The notes under the pieces: generated by a model
The model's input: the letters and a program-made list of their open reading frames with translations, nothing else
The model's database searches: none
What the model was told of the DNA's origin: nothing
Program-made: the position numbers and the translations under genes
Source: Cyanoderma ruficeps
Lineage: Eukaryota; Chordata; Aves; Passeriformes; Timaliidae
DNA length: 64,000 nucleotides
Direction of reading: 5' to 3'
NCBI GenBank assembly: GCA_008694505.1
Contig: VZDJ01000090.1
Coordinates: 1,667,521-1,731,520, forward strand
In this document: positions 27,001-38,275 of the stretch, piece by piece
How the letters are laid out: each line of letters opens with the position of its first letter
Position numbering within the stretch: position 1 is the first letter of the stretch

Positions 27001-30000
27001 ATCAGAAAAACACTGAATAAGCTGGGTGTGGAATTGTTCACCAAATTGTGCAGTACAAGAAATGTGGTATTCAAAACCAGTAATCAAACATGGATACATT
27101 AGTGGCTAAATTATTTCTTTATGTGTCAGGTTTAAGCTTCTGGAGCTTGCTGTTCCATGGAGTTGTGAAGTGGGCAATATCAGCCAGTTAAAAAAGGGAT
27201 TAGACACATTTCTTGGAAATCAGGATACATTATCCAATTATCCCAGGACTGGGCCGGGGATAATGCTTTCTGATATTCCCTAGTGCTGCAATTATGGATG
27301 TTGGAGGAGTATGAGGGGAAGATACTGTAAGAAGCAGTAGGCTTATATTTGCCCCAAGTGCTACTCCTGGAAACAGAGCACGAGGCTGCATTGCCTCTGT
27401 TGTGATCCAGCATAGTGTTATTTCTTACATTCTTGTGTTTTGGTTGTTTAATGAAGACATTTGCTTGCAGTTTTAAATGGACCTGCAGCAAGATGATGGA
27501 GTTTGCCTGGGAGAATGGCTTCTCCTGATTGTGATCCATTGGCATTTCTCAGTGAAAGGAAGAGTAGACTGACCCTTTATTCTTCTGGTGTCATATACAT
27601 CCTCTGGTCGTTCAGTTTCTTTGTATCAAATTGATGCAATCAATATGATGGAATACTGTAGCTAAATGAGTAACATTTGAGCAGATGCACCAAGACCAAC
27701 CAAAGGCAGCAATTACCTGTCCCTCTTGCCAAGTAAAACACAGTAGCTTAAACCCTGATTTAGTCTGACAAATGATTTGTGGTTTAAGCCTAGAACCTCC
27801 TGATTCACACACCAATATACAGTCAGTTCCTGCAATTTGGATGATGGATGCTGACTCATTAGCTTCTAGTACTGAATTTTATTCCAACTGAAATTCCTAC
27901 CCTTTGGTATACTTTTACGTATTTTGTCAGGCTTTTTCTTCAGCATATTCAGCACTTCAGTCTTACTTCTGACAGGACTGTGTGCTTGAAGATGGGAAAT
28001 GAGCATAGCTTGGTAGGACCCAGAACTGTGTATTCAACCCAACAAATGCTGTTTGGATCACTTGGTGTTATGGTAACTGATGTAATAGCAAATCCACTGA
28101 TCCAGTGAAACACACGTGTAGTCTTGGCTGTGAAAGCAACATCTGACAGAGCTGAATCAATGACTGCATAGCTTTTAAAGAGGGTTCTTGTCAACACAAG
28201 TGCAACAGAGCACCATCTCCTCTCTATCCGTGACTAGAAGAAAGAAATGAGAAACCACTTTGAACCAGATGGTGATTCCTTCTAGATGAAATAGGAGTCT
28301 TGTGCTTAGTGTTTTCCGTGAAGTTCATTTTACTCCAGTATTTTGTTGCACTTTGTCTTATACACAGAAGATTGCAGGTCAAATAAGCATGAGGGAATTA
28401 ATAAAAACCCTGAATCTGTGGGAAAGGCAGAAAGAAGGGAAAGAATCAACCTGAAATATTTCTAACCACTGAGCTGTGGTCTTGATGTTGGATACTTTTA
28501 CACATTGGTGACCAAAGTAGCCCAATGACTGCTAGCTAGAAAATTACTGTATTTAAAATGTGACAACAAAGGAATTGCAATTAATAATCCTAGTAATTCT
28601 TATTTGTTAACAAACACTTTTTAACTGCCTTCTGTCTGGGTTGTTATATCATGTTGCAGGCATGAAGCTTTGAACGTCTTTGAGACAGTTAGCATGCTCT
28701 TAAAGATTCAAACCAGCCACTATTGCAAAGAGTGAATCAAGTATACAAGCAAAGGAGTTTACATGTGTTCAACTCTGCTATTGCTAAAGCATTTTCTTTC
28801 TTGTTTAGAATATGAGTGGATAGGATCAAGAACCTTGCTATACTATTTTAATGTAGAGCATTCAATTCTGGCAGTGTCTAAAACTTTCATTAGCTTGTCA
28901 CTTGACATTAATGAAAAAGTAATATACAGAAATAAATGGTTTTCTGGTCTTTGATGCAATTTATACTTATTGACTCTGAGAAAATATGCATATAAAAGGA
29001 GAAGATTTAAATAGATTCTGACTTCCTACTTTTAGGTTCCTGAGCATGCAGAACTTGCCTGGATTCTTGGATGCTTAACTAATGTGCCACGTCTGCTACG
29101 TTTGCCCCAGTGGAAGGTATGGACAGTTTGGTAAATTTAAAAGAAATTTGTGGGAATTCAGTAGAAATGTTGTCCTGGAAATACTTGTCATCTATGAAGT
29201 ACCAACTGTTCCTTGATTATTCTTGCTTCAGGTTTAAGCAATTATGTAGACTTTTGGTGGAAGGGGGAAAACATATCTCTCCAGATCTGTTCCTCTTTGT
29301 GAACATTTTCCTGCTAGAAGCTACAGAATTTCGGTTTCAGCAGAGACTTGCAGAAAAACAGTACTAAATAAGAGGTTTATTTGCTGTTGTTCAACTGAAT
29401 TTACTAGAACATTCAGTGTTATTTCAATGCTCATTTAATAATGCAAAAGTAATCAAGATATTGCAGTGGAAATCTTGGGCCTTGCTGATTAAGGTGTTCC
29501 ATAAACAGCTTTTATTTTTCCACTATAAAGAGTGGCTGCTCTGTAGGTTTTATGGAAAACTGTTCAAAAGAGGCATATGTTTGAAGAGGATTATAGAAAT
29601 TATAAATATTAAAAATGTGCTGAGTGATATTGTATCTTAAACGTTTGCCTTTACAAGTTTTAAATGTTCATCTTCTTAATCTTGGTGTTGCATCAGTGTG
29701 CATCAACAGAGTTCTTGCATTTAATCTCCTTATATTTTATTTTGACATTTAGTAAGCAGAAAATGAAAAAGACAGGAGAGAGAAGTATCTGAAAAAGGGA
29801 AAAAAATTAACAGCTTAAGAGCAGTTTGGCTTGCAGAGTTCAGAGCAGTCTTAAACACCTCCAGATGTTTTCTTTTTTCCTGTTTTTCTACTTAATTAAA
29901 TAAAACCAGTAAAACTGAAATACAGCAACCAGTGTTAATGCATGGCATAGATTAAAGCAAACCTTTTCAAACCTGAGGTTCTAAAGTTAAGCTCTTAAAT

Positions 30001-33000
30001 CCTACTTTGACTGGATTGACTTTCCAGACCTACAGATAGGTGTTACAGGTGCTAGGCTTTGCAAATTAGGTTCCCTGAACCCTAGGAACTTAGAGATGTA
30101 GACAGAATACAGGATCTGCTGGAGAGTGTGAGACAAGTCTAAATATATTTGAACAGTCTTAATGAAATAATTCAGATTTCAAAGGTGTTAGTATATTTAA
30201 CTATTGCTAAAAGTAAAACAAAAATATGCCAGTGCTAGAACAGAATTAGTGTTTGCAGCCGGACTGTCTTGATCTAGGTGATCCATATCAGGGAGCAGTA
30301 GAGGACTTGAATGCATTAGGCGGATTGTGTGAATTAATGGAGACAATACTGGACTCTGCCTCTGTAGTTCTGGGTCCTCCCAGCTGTCACTGGCTGTTCT
30401 GGTGACTGTGTGTGATCACTGTGCCTTGATCTCTAACACAGATATTCATTTATATCTCCATTTTGAAGTGTTTCAAAAATTGATTGCTGAAGGCACTATT
30501 TAAAAAGTAGGATTTATGTGTAATATACAAGTGTATACCAGAATATATGCACAAGGAGTGGACTTCACAAAACACTGTCTTCTGTAGAGCTACATAATAA
30601 ATTCCTCAATTATTCAGAATTCTAATTAATTAAAATCAAGGACTTTGATACCATTAGTCAAAAGTGTGATTCTTCTCTGTTTTTCTTTTCCAAACAGATG
30701 AAGCGTGCCAGCCAGAATAGCGAAGGAACTGTTGGTTTGTTGACTTACCCTGTGCTTCAAGCAGCAGATATTTTGCTATACAAGTAAGAGGCAGAATGCA
30801 AGCCCGTGGGCCATGTCTGTTCAGCTACATTGGAATGAGTGTTTGTCAGTCAACATGCTGACTTGTCTTGCAGTGGAGTTGGGTGTGATTACATCAGAAG
30901 ATTGGAAATGGATGACAGACTCTCAAGTGGCTAGTTGAAATCTAGCCTGGTTAAAAAGCTACTGACAGGGCAGTGAAGAGCAAAAGCTGGTCACGTGGGA
31001 ATAATTCTTAGAGAATTATAACAGACTGATGTTTAATTATATGTATGTTCACAAAGATACCCTTTTTTTAAAGTGGTTATGCTTTATTTTATGCAGTGTG
31101 CTGTAGAGGTACTTAAACTGTCTGTATGGAGTATACCAATATTAGTGGGTGGATCCTATGTAGGCCAGTTCATGCTGATGAAAAAGAGGAAGTTATTGAC
31201 TGCAGCTTGTGGTACCTGTGCTAGTTCAGTTTTCTTGGGGCTGTACTGTGTGCTGCAGTGGAAATAGCCCTCTCAGCATGCCTGAGCCTGTAGCCTGACT
31301 GATAGAATTTGTAGTGCATTGTCATGACTGGTTGTATTTCATAGTATGATTTAAACTGTCTTAGTTAGTAAATGTTAAAGACAGTGCACCATGTATGAAT
31401 TATGTTCAGAGCATATGTACTTTGTGTCACTGTTCTGAAGGAATTTGTGAGTATTGGTTGGGGCAGAGAAGTAACACAGGACTGAGGATAAGAATGTCAG
31501 GTCACACTAACCAAGATTAACCAGTTGTGAATTCAGAAAAATGTATCTAGGGAAATTTCATGTTAATTGATCATAATAGGGAAAACAGGACTGTTAAAAG
31601 ATCAAGAGATGGTATTTCTAATTTACCTAAATTTTAACTAAAAATAACAGGAAGCAAGCAAGAATCAGAATTAATCTGAATATTGTAATGATTTTATTTG
31701 AAGTGAGTCCCATTTGATTGTCAAATATTTGAGTGATTTGAGTGTCAAGTATTTAATGGTGAGATTTAGACAACTTTAAAAGAAATCACATTGTTTTGCT
31801 TGAGCTCCACCATGTCTGTCTCTTCCATCTCTAAAAAGATCAGGTGTTTCATTTTTCCTTAGTAAAGCCAGTGGTTTGTTGCCTACTCTCTGTATTAACA
31901 GCAGGCTATCCACACAGAGCACAAAACAAGGAAGTGAAAGAGAAACAACATCTCTTTTAAGAAACTTGACTGAATATCTTTAATAAGAAATGTTTTAATG
32001 TAAACAAAATAATATGAGGAACAAGAATTGGTGAGAAACAGAAACACAGGAAGGGAACAGCAGTCATGAAGTAGAATTTAGAGCTGGAGCAGGGGAAGAA
32101 ACAGTACTAGCTCAGATGAAGCAAGGATCAAAGAGACAGGAAAATGGACAGAAGGTAAATGCATGACAGAAAGGAGTAAAAATAGCACCAGAATACAAAT
32201 ATTTTTAGAAAAACCAGCAAGGAAAAAGGCAAGGTATCATGCAGAGACTTTTATAGAGATAATATGTTTTCTGTTTAGTGGCAAACTTTGTGAATATGGA
32301 GCCATTTTGGCATATGGAAACATTTATTTTGACCTACTTAAAGTATATTGATTATGGTAACTGATTTTCTCTCAGTTATAGGGTGCTGTGATCTCCTATT
32401 GACTACTGTAACAGTTTTTAGGTTGCCTTGCTGACTGGTTGGGAATAAAGCTGGACAAATTGATTCCTGGATGTCAGCCAAGTAATTCAGAATCGGAAGG
32501 AAAGAGTACCATGTTGATCTGAAATTTTCTGGGAACTTAAAAGATGCATAGTGAACTTCCTGACTTTGGAACATGTCCAGTATTCATAGCTGAATACCCC
32601 ATAAGCCTTAGAAAAAAAAAATTTGCTGGGGGATGGGAGAGTAATCAAAAGCTGGCAAGATTTCAAGTCTGCCTCATCTAAAAGAATCATACATTTTTAG
32701 CAAGTATGATTAACTGTGGGAAAGAATCACCAGGGGAGTAATGGATTCTTCACCTCCTCATGTCCTCTGATGCAGATTGTGTTTCCCTCCAGAAGTGTAT
32801 TCAGGCCATTGAGTTCAGTACAGAAGATCAAATTATCCTTTGAATCTAGCAGTTCTAATCCTGTAATAACACTTGTGACAACAGAGGCACTGGACCACAT
32901 GATTTATACAACTGTGATGAGGAAGAAACACTCTCTTCTTTCCTTCCCTTGATACATCTTCAGTACTAACTCCTCAACAACAGTTATGTTTTCCTGAGAC

Positions 33001-36000
33001 TTGACATGACAAGGTGCTTGCACTTTATGCCTTGCAGATTTTTCTTACTTTGTTTGCACGCTATAACATGTGCTCTTTGATCTCTAAAGAGGCATCAGGA
33101 GATACTGCAGAAACCTCTCTTTGAGCTGAGTTTAATGAGTTGCTCTTACAGGTATCTTTGCCATATATGTCTTCACAAAGGGCTATTTTTGCCCTTGGTA
33201 ATGTGGTTCAGTTCAGCACAAAAAGCTGAGAATCCTTGAATATGTTCGGTTTGGGATCTTGTTCCCACAGCACCTATATCTAGCTGGGACTGAGTGTTTG
33301 GCTCAGTCTGGCCCCCAGTCATGGCAGAAGCTGTGACAGTCTTGAGTAACATTTCAGCAGAACCAGAGAGCTTTGCTGACTTTCCTGTATCTGTGTTTTA
33401 TTAAAAGGTCAACACGTGTTCCTGTTGGAGAAGATCAAGTCCTGCACCTGGAACTAGCCCAAGATATAGCACAACATTTCAACAAGAAATATGGAGAATT
33501 CTTTCCTGTGCCCAAAGCCATTTTAAGTGAGCTGGTCTTGGTTATTTTTTTTTCCCTTAACTGCACTTCAAAGTTGAAGATGGATTTAAATATTGTGGAA
33601 ATAGTTTCAGGGACCAAGAATAGGGGGCAAACTGATATTGTGGGAGTGGAAAATTAAAAACTGGCAACAAGAGACTAGAGCCTGTGAAAATGAACTCCCA
33701 AGACAGATACAAGTCTTTAGAAATCCATGGTTGAGGAATGTACGTGACGTCTGGTATTCTAGTCCAGGGGCCAGATGCACTCTACTGCTGCCAGTCAGCC
33801 TTGCTCTTTATGTACTGGACTTTTTAAGAGTAGGGTCTCTATTCCATGTTGCTCATTCAGGAGACATGTAAGCAACAAAGCAAGAGACCTCTAGCAAGCA
33901 GAGTTCTTCAGTATCTGAGTTTACTTTAACATTTTACTTTACATTTAAAAGCTGTTTACTTTAGGCATCATGAACAGCCTGCTGGTTTGTGTGTACACTC
34001 CTCCAATTTTTTTAAAGGTGTTTAATATATGCTTGAATATTTCAGTATGTGTCTGTCACAGAGCTTAAGACTTTACGGTTTTGATCTTAGACTCGGGAAG
34101 ACTTATAAGGAAAATCTTCTCAGCCATTTTTGAGCAGTAAGGTCATAGGCCGGGGGGTGAGGAGGAGTCAGATGGCGCAAATGGCATGTTTGTTAAGAAA
34201 CGTGAAGAATTGGGCAAGGATGAAGCGTTGCATCTTTGTTGTGAGTAATGTAGAGGAATGCACAGCAGAGACCTTCGCCCCCAAAAGGGCAAGGAGCTCT
34301 CACCTTAGAAAAGACAGGCAGTAGTAAACCTTTCTCAGTTTTCAAGCCTCAGTGACAAAAATGGTGTTAGACCTAGAGCGAAGTTTTGATAGTATTAGGG
34401 ATTGCAAACTCTGCAGTTTCTAATTGAGTATTAAGCACTATAAAGAGGAGCTGAGTGTAGCCTATGATGCAGATGCGACTGTTTACCATTAAATAAAAAG
34501 CTCCATTTGAAAAAAATAAAATAAAAAAAAGAACATTTCATTTTGTTCCCGAAAAGCATTTCTTCTTAAGTTCACAAGTATATGCAAAACAACAAAATAT
34601 CTGAGATGAATGGAGAAGGTAGGGACCTATTCAGACTCACTAGCTGTAGACAATTGAATTACCTGGACTCTTTCAAATTTGCAGAAAAGGGACAGACTCT
34701 TCTGAAAGGTGATTTCAGAACAAAGCACTTTCTGGGGCAATCTGATTGTATGCTGGAAGACCCCTTATCCTTTCACTGAGTACATAGGCTGTCTATGAGC
34801 AGTGTGCAGATAACTTACTTGGCTGTATTAGGTGTCTAAAAACAATTGGTGTGAGTACTCTGTAGATAAGTGATGCTTCATGCACTCCATGAATGATATT
34901 TCTTGGTGAAAAACTGAAACAGTGTGGGTTGATGCTGTCAAAGTACTTTGTAATATTCTCCTAATGCTACTAATCTATTTCATGTACATGCATCTATCTT
35001 AGCAGTTTGTACAATACCCACACCTTTCTTGTCTAAACAGTGCTTTACGTCTAACAGAGCCGGTCAGTGTTGAGTTAGAGAATATTAAGAACTGTTTTTA
35101 CTGAGATTTAGGAGAATTGCCAAAAGATTGTGAGTGGAAGAGTTTCCTGAAATAAGGAGATTAACTGTTATGGTTTTTTGTTTGGTTTTGGTTTGTTTTT
35201 TTTATCAGTGGACTTAACCTGTTTCTCCACTGCTCAGAACCTTTCAGTAATGTGCAGTAATAGAAGGGAGGGAAAATTTGGGGGCGGGGGTGGAAATCAG
35301 TATGTAAGCCACATAAAATATTAGGAGTAGCCCCAGCAGAAGTTCCTTCTTAGTGAGGATGGGAGAGATGGAACAGGCTTCATTCAGTTTATGAGAGCAG
35401 AAAGGTGGCTTCCAAGAAGGACAGGAAGGGTGCAAGGACTAAACAGAGCATACATGATTGTGCTCACAATTCATTTTTGAGCAAGGATAAACAGCTTCAT
35501 CATACAGCTGCACATTGTTCTTAGCAAGTGTCATAAAAAAACCATTGTCTATGCTCATAACTTTCCTTTTTTTAAAGGTACAACAAAGAAAATAAAATCC
35601 CTCAGAGATCCATCAGTGAAGATGTCCAAGTCAGACCCACAGAAGTTAGCTACTGTTAACATAGCAGACAGCCCTGATGAAATAGTGCTGAAATTTCGCA
35701 AAGCTGTGACTGACTTTACCTCGGAGGTGACCTACGACCCCGCTGCTCGCCCCGGTGTCTCCAATCTGGTGTCCATTCACGCTGCAGTGACGGGCCTTAG
35801 CATCAAAGAAGTGCTTCACCAAGCCACTGGTCTCGACACTGCTCGCTACAAAATGATGGTAGCAGAGTCAGTTATCCAGAAATTTGCACCTATCAGGAAT
35901 GAAATCAAGAAACTCCAGGAAGACAAGTCCCATCTGATAAAGGTTTTAGAGGATGGAGCAGAGAAAGCCAAAGAACTGGCTGCTCCTATCTATCAAGAGA

Positions 36001-36026
36001 TAAGGAGACTGGTGGGATTTCAATAG
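17746..36026 (+). CDS. WARS2: WARS2, mitochondrial tryptophanyl-tRNA synthetase (5' partial, five exons)
   Basis: WARS2 charges mitochondrial tRNA-Trp with tryptophan using ATP, in the mitochondrial matrix. It is a class I synthetase close to bacterial TrpRS. The exons 17746-18003, 29036-29116, 30698-30783, 33408-33526 and 35578-36026 have GT-AG borders and join without a frame break into 330 residues plus stop. Signature motifs are the HIGH-type PHLGN (exon 17746-18003), [23 protein letters not shown], and KMSKS followed by DP. The C-terminal helical tail ends in RRLVGFQ. The start codon and transit peptide exon are missing; about 30 more residues would bring the protein to the usual family length near 360. 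No residue in the motifs looks damaged, so the gene appears functional. TBX15 follows in the same orientation. Confidence 0.98.
21401..21451. repeat. T/G-rich low-complexity tract
   Basis: GGGTTTGGTTTTTGG runs into a long T run and then TTTGTTTGTTTGG. Similar TTTGG-type tracts occur at 35171-35203 and 40567-40627. Such tracts are common in avian introns. No element boundaries or target-site duplications were seen. Confidence 0.7.
26388..27440 (+). mobile_element. Ancient CR1-type LINE, 3' half, sense strand, decayed
   Basis: The translation at 26399-26461 reads V-P-Q-G, then L-G-A-V-L-V-N-I-F and H-D-L. This corresponds to the VPQGS-LGPVLFNIF-NDL block of non-LTR reverse transcriptases. Downstream, segments match in order the 3' part of old amniote CR1/L3-like consensus: AGAAGGGGTATTATGAATA (26745-26763), the GTGTAAAGTTTTAGAATCT block (about 26822-26840), GTTAAAAAAGGGATTAGACA (27186-27205), and a terminal block at about 27401-27440 corresponding to the GATCCAGTATGGCCATTCTTATG-type end. 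Stops and indels throughout show it is long dead. The start coincides with the end of a T run, so the upstream break may be a 5' truncation. Family assignment is by recall and needs RepeatMasker. Confidence 0.75.
29036..29116 (+). CDS. WARS2: WARS2 coding exon 3
   Basis: The acceptor is TTTTAG/GTTCCT and the donor is TGGAAG/GTATGG. The exon is 81 bases and encodes 27 residues, phase 0 at both ends. It starts [13 protein letters not shown] and ends LRLPQWK, matching the bacterial-type TrpRS segment (Q)VxxHxELxWIL...LxxxxQWK that follows the HIGH half of the Rossmann fold. Positions 29041-29110 were read directly from the sequence. The exon is too short to give an open frame with its own start, so length-based ORF calling would miss it. 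Confidence 0.97.
29117..30697 (+). other. WARS2: WARS2 intron 3
   Basis: This 1.6-kb AT-rich intron ends in TTTTTCTTTTCCAAACAG, a good polypyrimidine tract and acceptor. A patch at about 30270-30440 vaguely recalls a MIR-type SINE but is too diverged to call. Nothing else was recognised. Confidence 0.85.
30698..30783 (+). CDS. WARS2: WARS2 coding exon 4 (AADILLY motif)
   Basis: The acceptor is CAAACAG/ATGAAG and the donor is TACAA/GTAAGAG. The exon is 86 bases: 28 full codons plus two bases of a split lysine codon. It encodes [20 protein letters not shown] and then QAADILLY (from 30758). [14 protein letters not shown] is a hallmark of the TrpRS/TyrRS tryptophan and tRNA acceptor-end site. 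It opens with ATG, but that is an internal methionine. The split AA/G joins exactly to the G at 33408. Confidence 0.97.
30784..33407 (+). other. WARS2: WARS2 intron 4
   Basis: This 2.6-kb AT-rich intron has donor GTAAGAG. The acceptor TTATTAAAAG at 33398-33407 is preceded by only a modest pyrimidine tract. No repeats or conserved features were recognised. Confidence 0.85.
33408..33526 (+). CDS. WARS2: WARS2 coding exon 5 (GEDQ motif)
   Basis: The acceptor is TTAAAAG/GTCAAC and the donor is TTTTAA/GTGAGC. The exon is 119 bases: the last base of the split lysine codon, 39 codons, and the first base of a split serine codon. It encodes [20 protein letters not shown] and continues through [17 protein letters not shown]. 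VPVGEDQxxHxELxxDIA is strongly conserved in bacterial and mitochondrial TrpRS and lines the active site. Phases at both ends agree with the neighbouring exons. Confidence 0.97.
33527..35577 (+). other. WARS2: WARS2 intron 5
   Basis: This 2.1-kb intron runs from GTGAGC to CCTTTTTTTAAAG. It includes an A-rich tract at about 34509-34530, a T/G-rich tract at 35171-35203 and a short G-rich tract at 35280-35291. No gene or known repeat was seen. Confidence 0.85.
35578..36026 (+). CDS. WARS2: WARS2 last coding exon (KMSKS motif, C-terminal domain)
   Basis: The acceptor is TTTAAAG/GTACAA. The first two bases complete the split serine codon, and the frame runs to TAG at 36024-36026. The exon encodes [20 protein letters not shown], with KMSKS at 35619-35633, the second class I signature that stabilises the transition state of amino-acid activation. 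The C-terminal part includes [17 protein letters not shown], then [16 protein letters not shown] and a charged helical tail ending LVGFQ. This is the anticodon-binding helical domain. No frameshift or early stop is present. Confidence 0.98.
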
Positions 36027-36110
36027 AAACTGCTGAGTAGTTGAAAAGACTTTTGTATCATGGGACAGAGATTTTGTTCTTTGTAATAAAATCATTTATT
36101 AAATATTAAT
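36027..36110 (+). other. WARS2: WARS2 3' UTR and polyadenylation signal
   Basis: The stop codon is followed by a short UTR with a canonical AATAAA at 36085-36090. About 25 bases later there is a T/G-rich stretch (36112-36122) of the kind that binds CstF. Cleavage is expected at roughly 36100-36111. The resulting 3' UTR would be only about 80 bases; use of a more distal site cannot be ruled out. Confidence 0.8.
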
Positions 36111-37317
36111 CATTTTTGGTTTGGAAAAAAACCTTTATTTTCCTGGAAGATCCAAGGAGAGTGTTGAAGTTAATTGCATTAAAAAACGTGCTTGAAGCCA
36201 GGTATTTCCATGGGACCAGCATTAAGTTTGCCTGGATTGTCAAAGAGGGAGGACAGAAGCAATCACAATTCATGAAGAAATTGTGCAAAAGCAGATTATG
36301 AGGTTGCCTGTGTGGGTTTTTGGATTTTTCCATTGATTACTGCAAGAAGCTGAAGTGTAGGCAAGGTGATCAGAATGTAGCAGAAAGATTGTAATCCTCT
36401 CAAGAACATGCTTAGTTCTGTGTGTGATCTTGTTACAGATGGACAGTTTATCCTATTGAGGGTTATTCTGCTTTGATAAGAGGGATTGAATGTGTTCTTG
36501 GATAACCAGAATAAAAGCAGAGACTTAAAAATAAATGCTCAAGGTGATGAAGAGAGAACTTCCTGCTTCTCCTATAGTGTCTCCAAATTCAGTGTGAATT
36601 TTTTTTTTTTAATGTCTATGTAGTTTGTGTGAAGTGAATTTCACTTCTGCCATTTGTGCCATCCTGCTGGTCAGGTTTTAGGTACTTCAGTGAGAAATGA
36701 CATGTGCTTCAGCTGCTCCTTTTTCTCCTGCTGTTCTGTTTAGCAGGGAGCTCCAGGATTTTCGGTTCAACATCAGGTCTAGGATTGCTTTAAAAAAGGC
36801 GTAGAAGAGAAGATATAAACCTAAATCAAAGAAATCTTGGGTTGAGAATCAGAGAACTTACTGTAAAGTTTATGAAATTACTTCTCTAGAAAATTGTGCC
36901 AAGATTAGAGCCAGAATAGAGTTAAATAGATCTTTATGGAGTGTTCACCATTGAACCTTGGGAAGGTATAAGGATGGAAGAACAGTGTTAGCCTGCCCTA
37001 ATCTTGGGCCTCATGAGATCCACAGACTTGGACTGTGGCACTTGTTGGGGAATGTGTGGCAAAAGGGAATTGCCAAAAGGAGACACCATGTTCTGAAGAG
37101 GGATAGTACTACATGTCAAAAGGTAATGAAAGCCCCACTGGTCCTGTGCCAGCATATTTAACTGTGTCAGTACACTTCATGGTGCTGCGTTTGAAATTGC
37201 TGTACTGTGATGTTAATTGAGTTAATCGTGTACTCTGGCAGCTCATAACCACTCTATGCCTGTGGCATTTGTCATGAAGGATTGCAGTCTTACATGGCTG
37301 GTTAGTAAAACATGGCA

Positions 37318-37373
37318 GGGAGGGGGGTGGGAGGGGTGTTTCTACATAGTGCAGTTGGTTGGTTGGTTGGTTG
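37318..37373 (+). repeat. G-rich tract with G-quadruplex potential, then GGTT repeat
   Basis: GGG-A-GGGGGG-T-GGG-A-GGGG at 37318-37336 has four G runs separated by single bases, which satisfies the standard G4 pattern. It is followed by about five GGTT units at 37353-37373. The nearest gene end is WARS2, about 1.2 kb upstream. Confidence 0.75.
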
Positions 37374-38253
37374 TTTTGGGGTTTTTCTAAAAAGCAGAAT
37401 TTAGTTAATTATAGTGAATTGATTCAGAAAGAAATATTTAATTTTCCAAAACATAAAGCTGAGAACTCTGCGTCTCCAGATCTGTGGTGAGACCTGTATT
37501 TATTTGTTAGGGATCTGAAGAAGAGAACCACCATGCAAAAACATGATGATGACAGATTTTCTAAAATTAGTCAAGACTAGAGAAGCAGAGTGGATGGAGA
37601 CAGACTGATTGGAACCAAACTCAGTATGGACAAGCCTAAGGTAATGTCTTCTGGAAAGAAGGACATAAGTATATTCAAAAATTATCCCTGCTTTTAAATA
37701 AGCTATAGTGGATAAGGAAAGGACACATTATAATTGTACATATTTACATAGTTTTACAAAAATTTTGTCAGTGTTTAGCAGCTGCATTAGGGCACTAAGA
37801 TGAAAAATTAAGGCACACAGTTACTGCTGCTTCCTGACTTGGCATAAAATGTTTGCTGTGGTGCTTTTAAATATAGATTGATTTCTGCAAAGGTCTCACA
37901 GTATGTATCTTGGGAGAAGCTAACAATGTCCTCATGAAGACTCTGAAAATCTTTAATACTAGTGCATCTAATTTCTACCCGTACCTCTTTTTCACTAGCA
38001 AAGCTAGGAACATATATTCAAAAGACACATCAGAGTTTCAGGGTCTCTTTACACTTCTGATACTCAAATCACCTAATATATAGTGTTGCCATTCAACACA
38101 GTGGAAGGAAAACTGGAGCATTCATGGTAATGAATGTAATTTTGGTTTGTCACTTAAACTGTTCTGAGCAATCTTTCCGAAACAGTTAGATTCTTTTTCA
38201 GAAAATCATGTAAGTAAAGCAGGGAAAAAACCTTCAAAAGAGCCTTTTCTTTT

Positions 38254-38275
38254 GGGGGGGGGAGGGGGGGTGTGT
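38254..38275 (+). repeat. Poly-G tract
   Basis: Nine G, one A, seven G, then TGTGT. Homopolymers of this length are prone to sequencing error, so the exact counts are uncertain. Confidence 0.75.

Larger units (their letters stand above)
18004..29035 (+). other. WARS2: WARS2 intron 2
   Basis: This 11-kb AT-rich intron runs from donor GTGAGTG to acceptor TTTTAG. It contains a T/G-rich low-complexity tract (21401-21451), an A-rich tract (about 22396-22419) and a pyrimidine run of about 25 bases that ends in an N (26385). The pyrimidine run lies directly before a roughly 1-kb decayed sense CR1 (26388-27440). No other exon or RNA gene was recognised; the short open frames scattered through it look random. 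Confidence 0.85.

Noticed and set aside
30270..30440. MIR-type SINE remnant in WARS2 intron 3
   Set aside because: Only loose word-level resemblance to the tRNA-derived and core parts; no stretch strong enough to call without an alignment.
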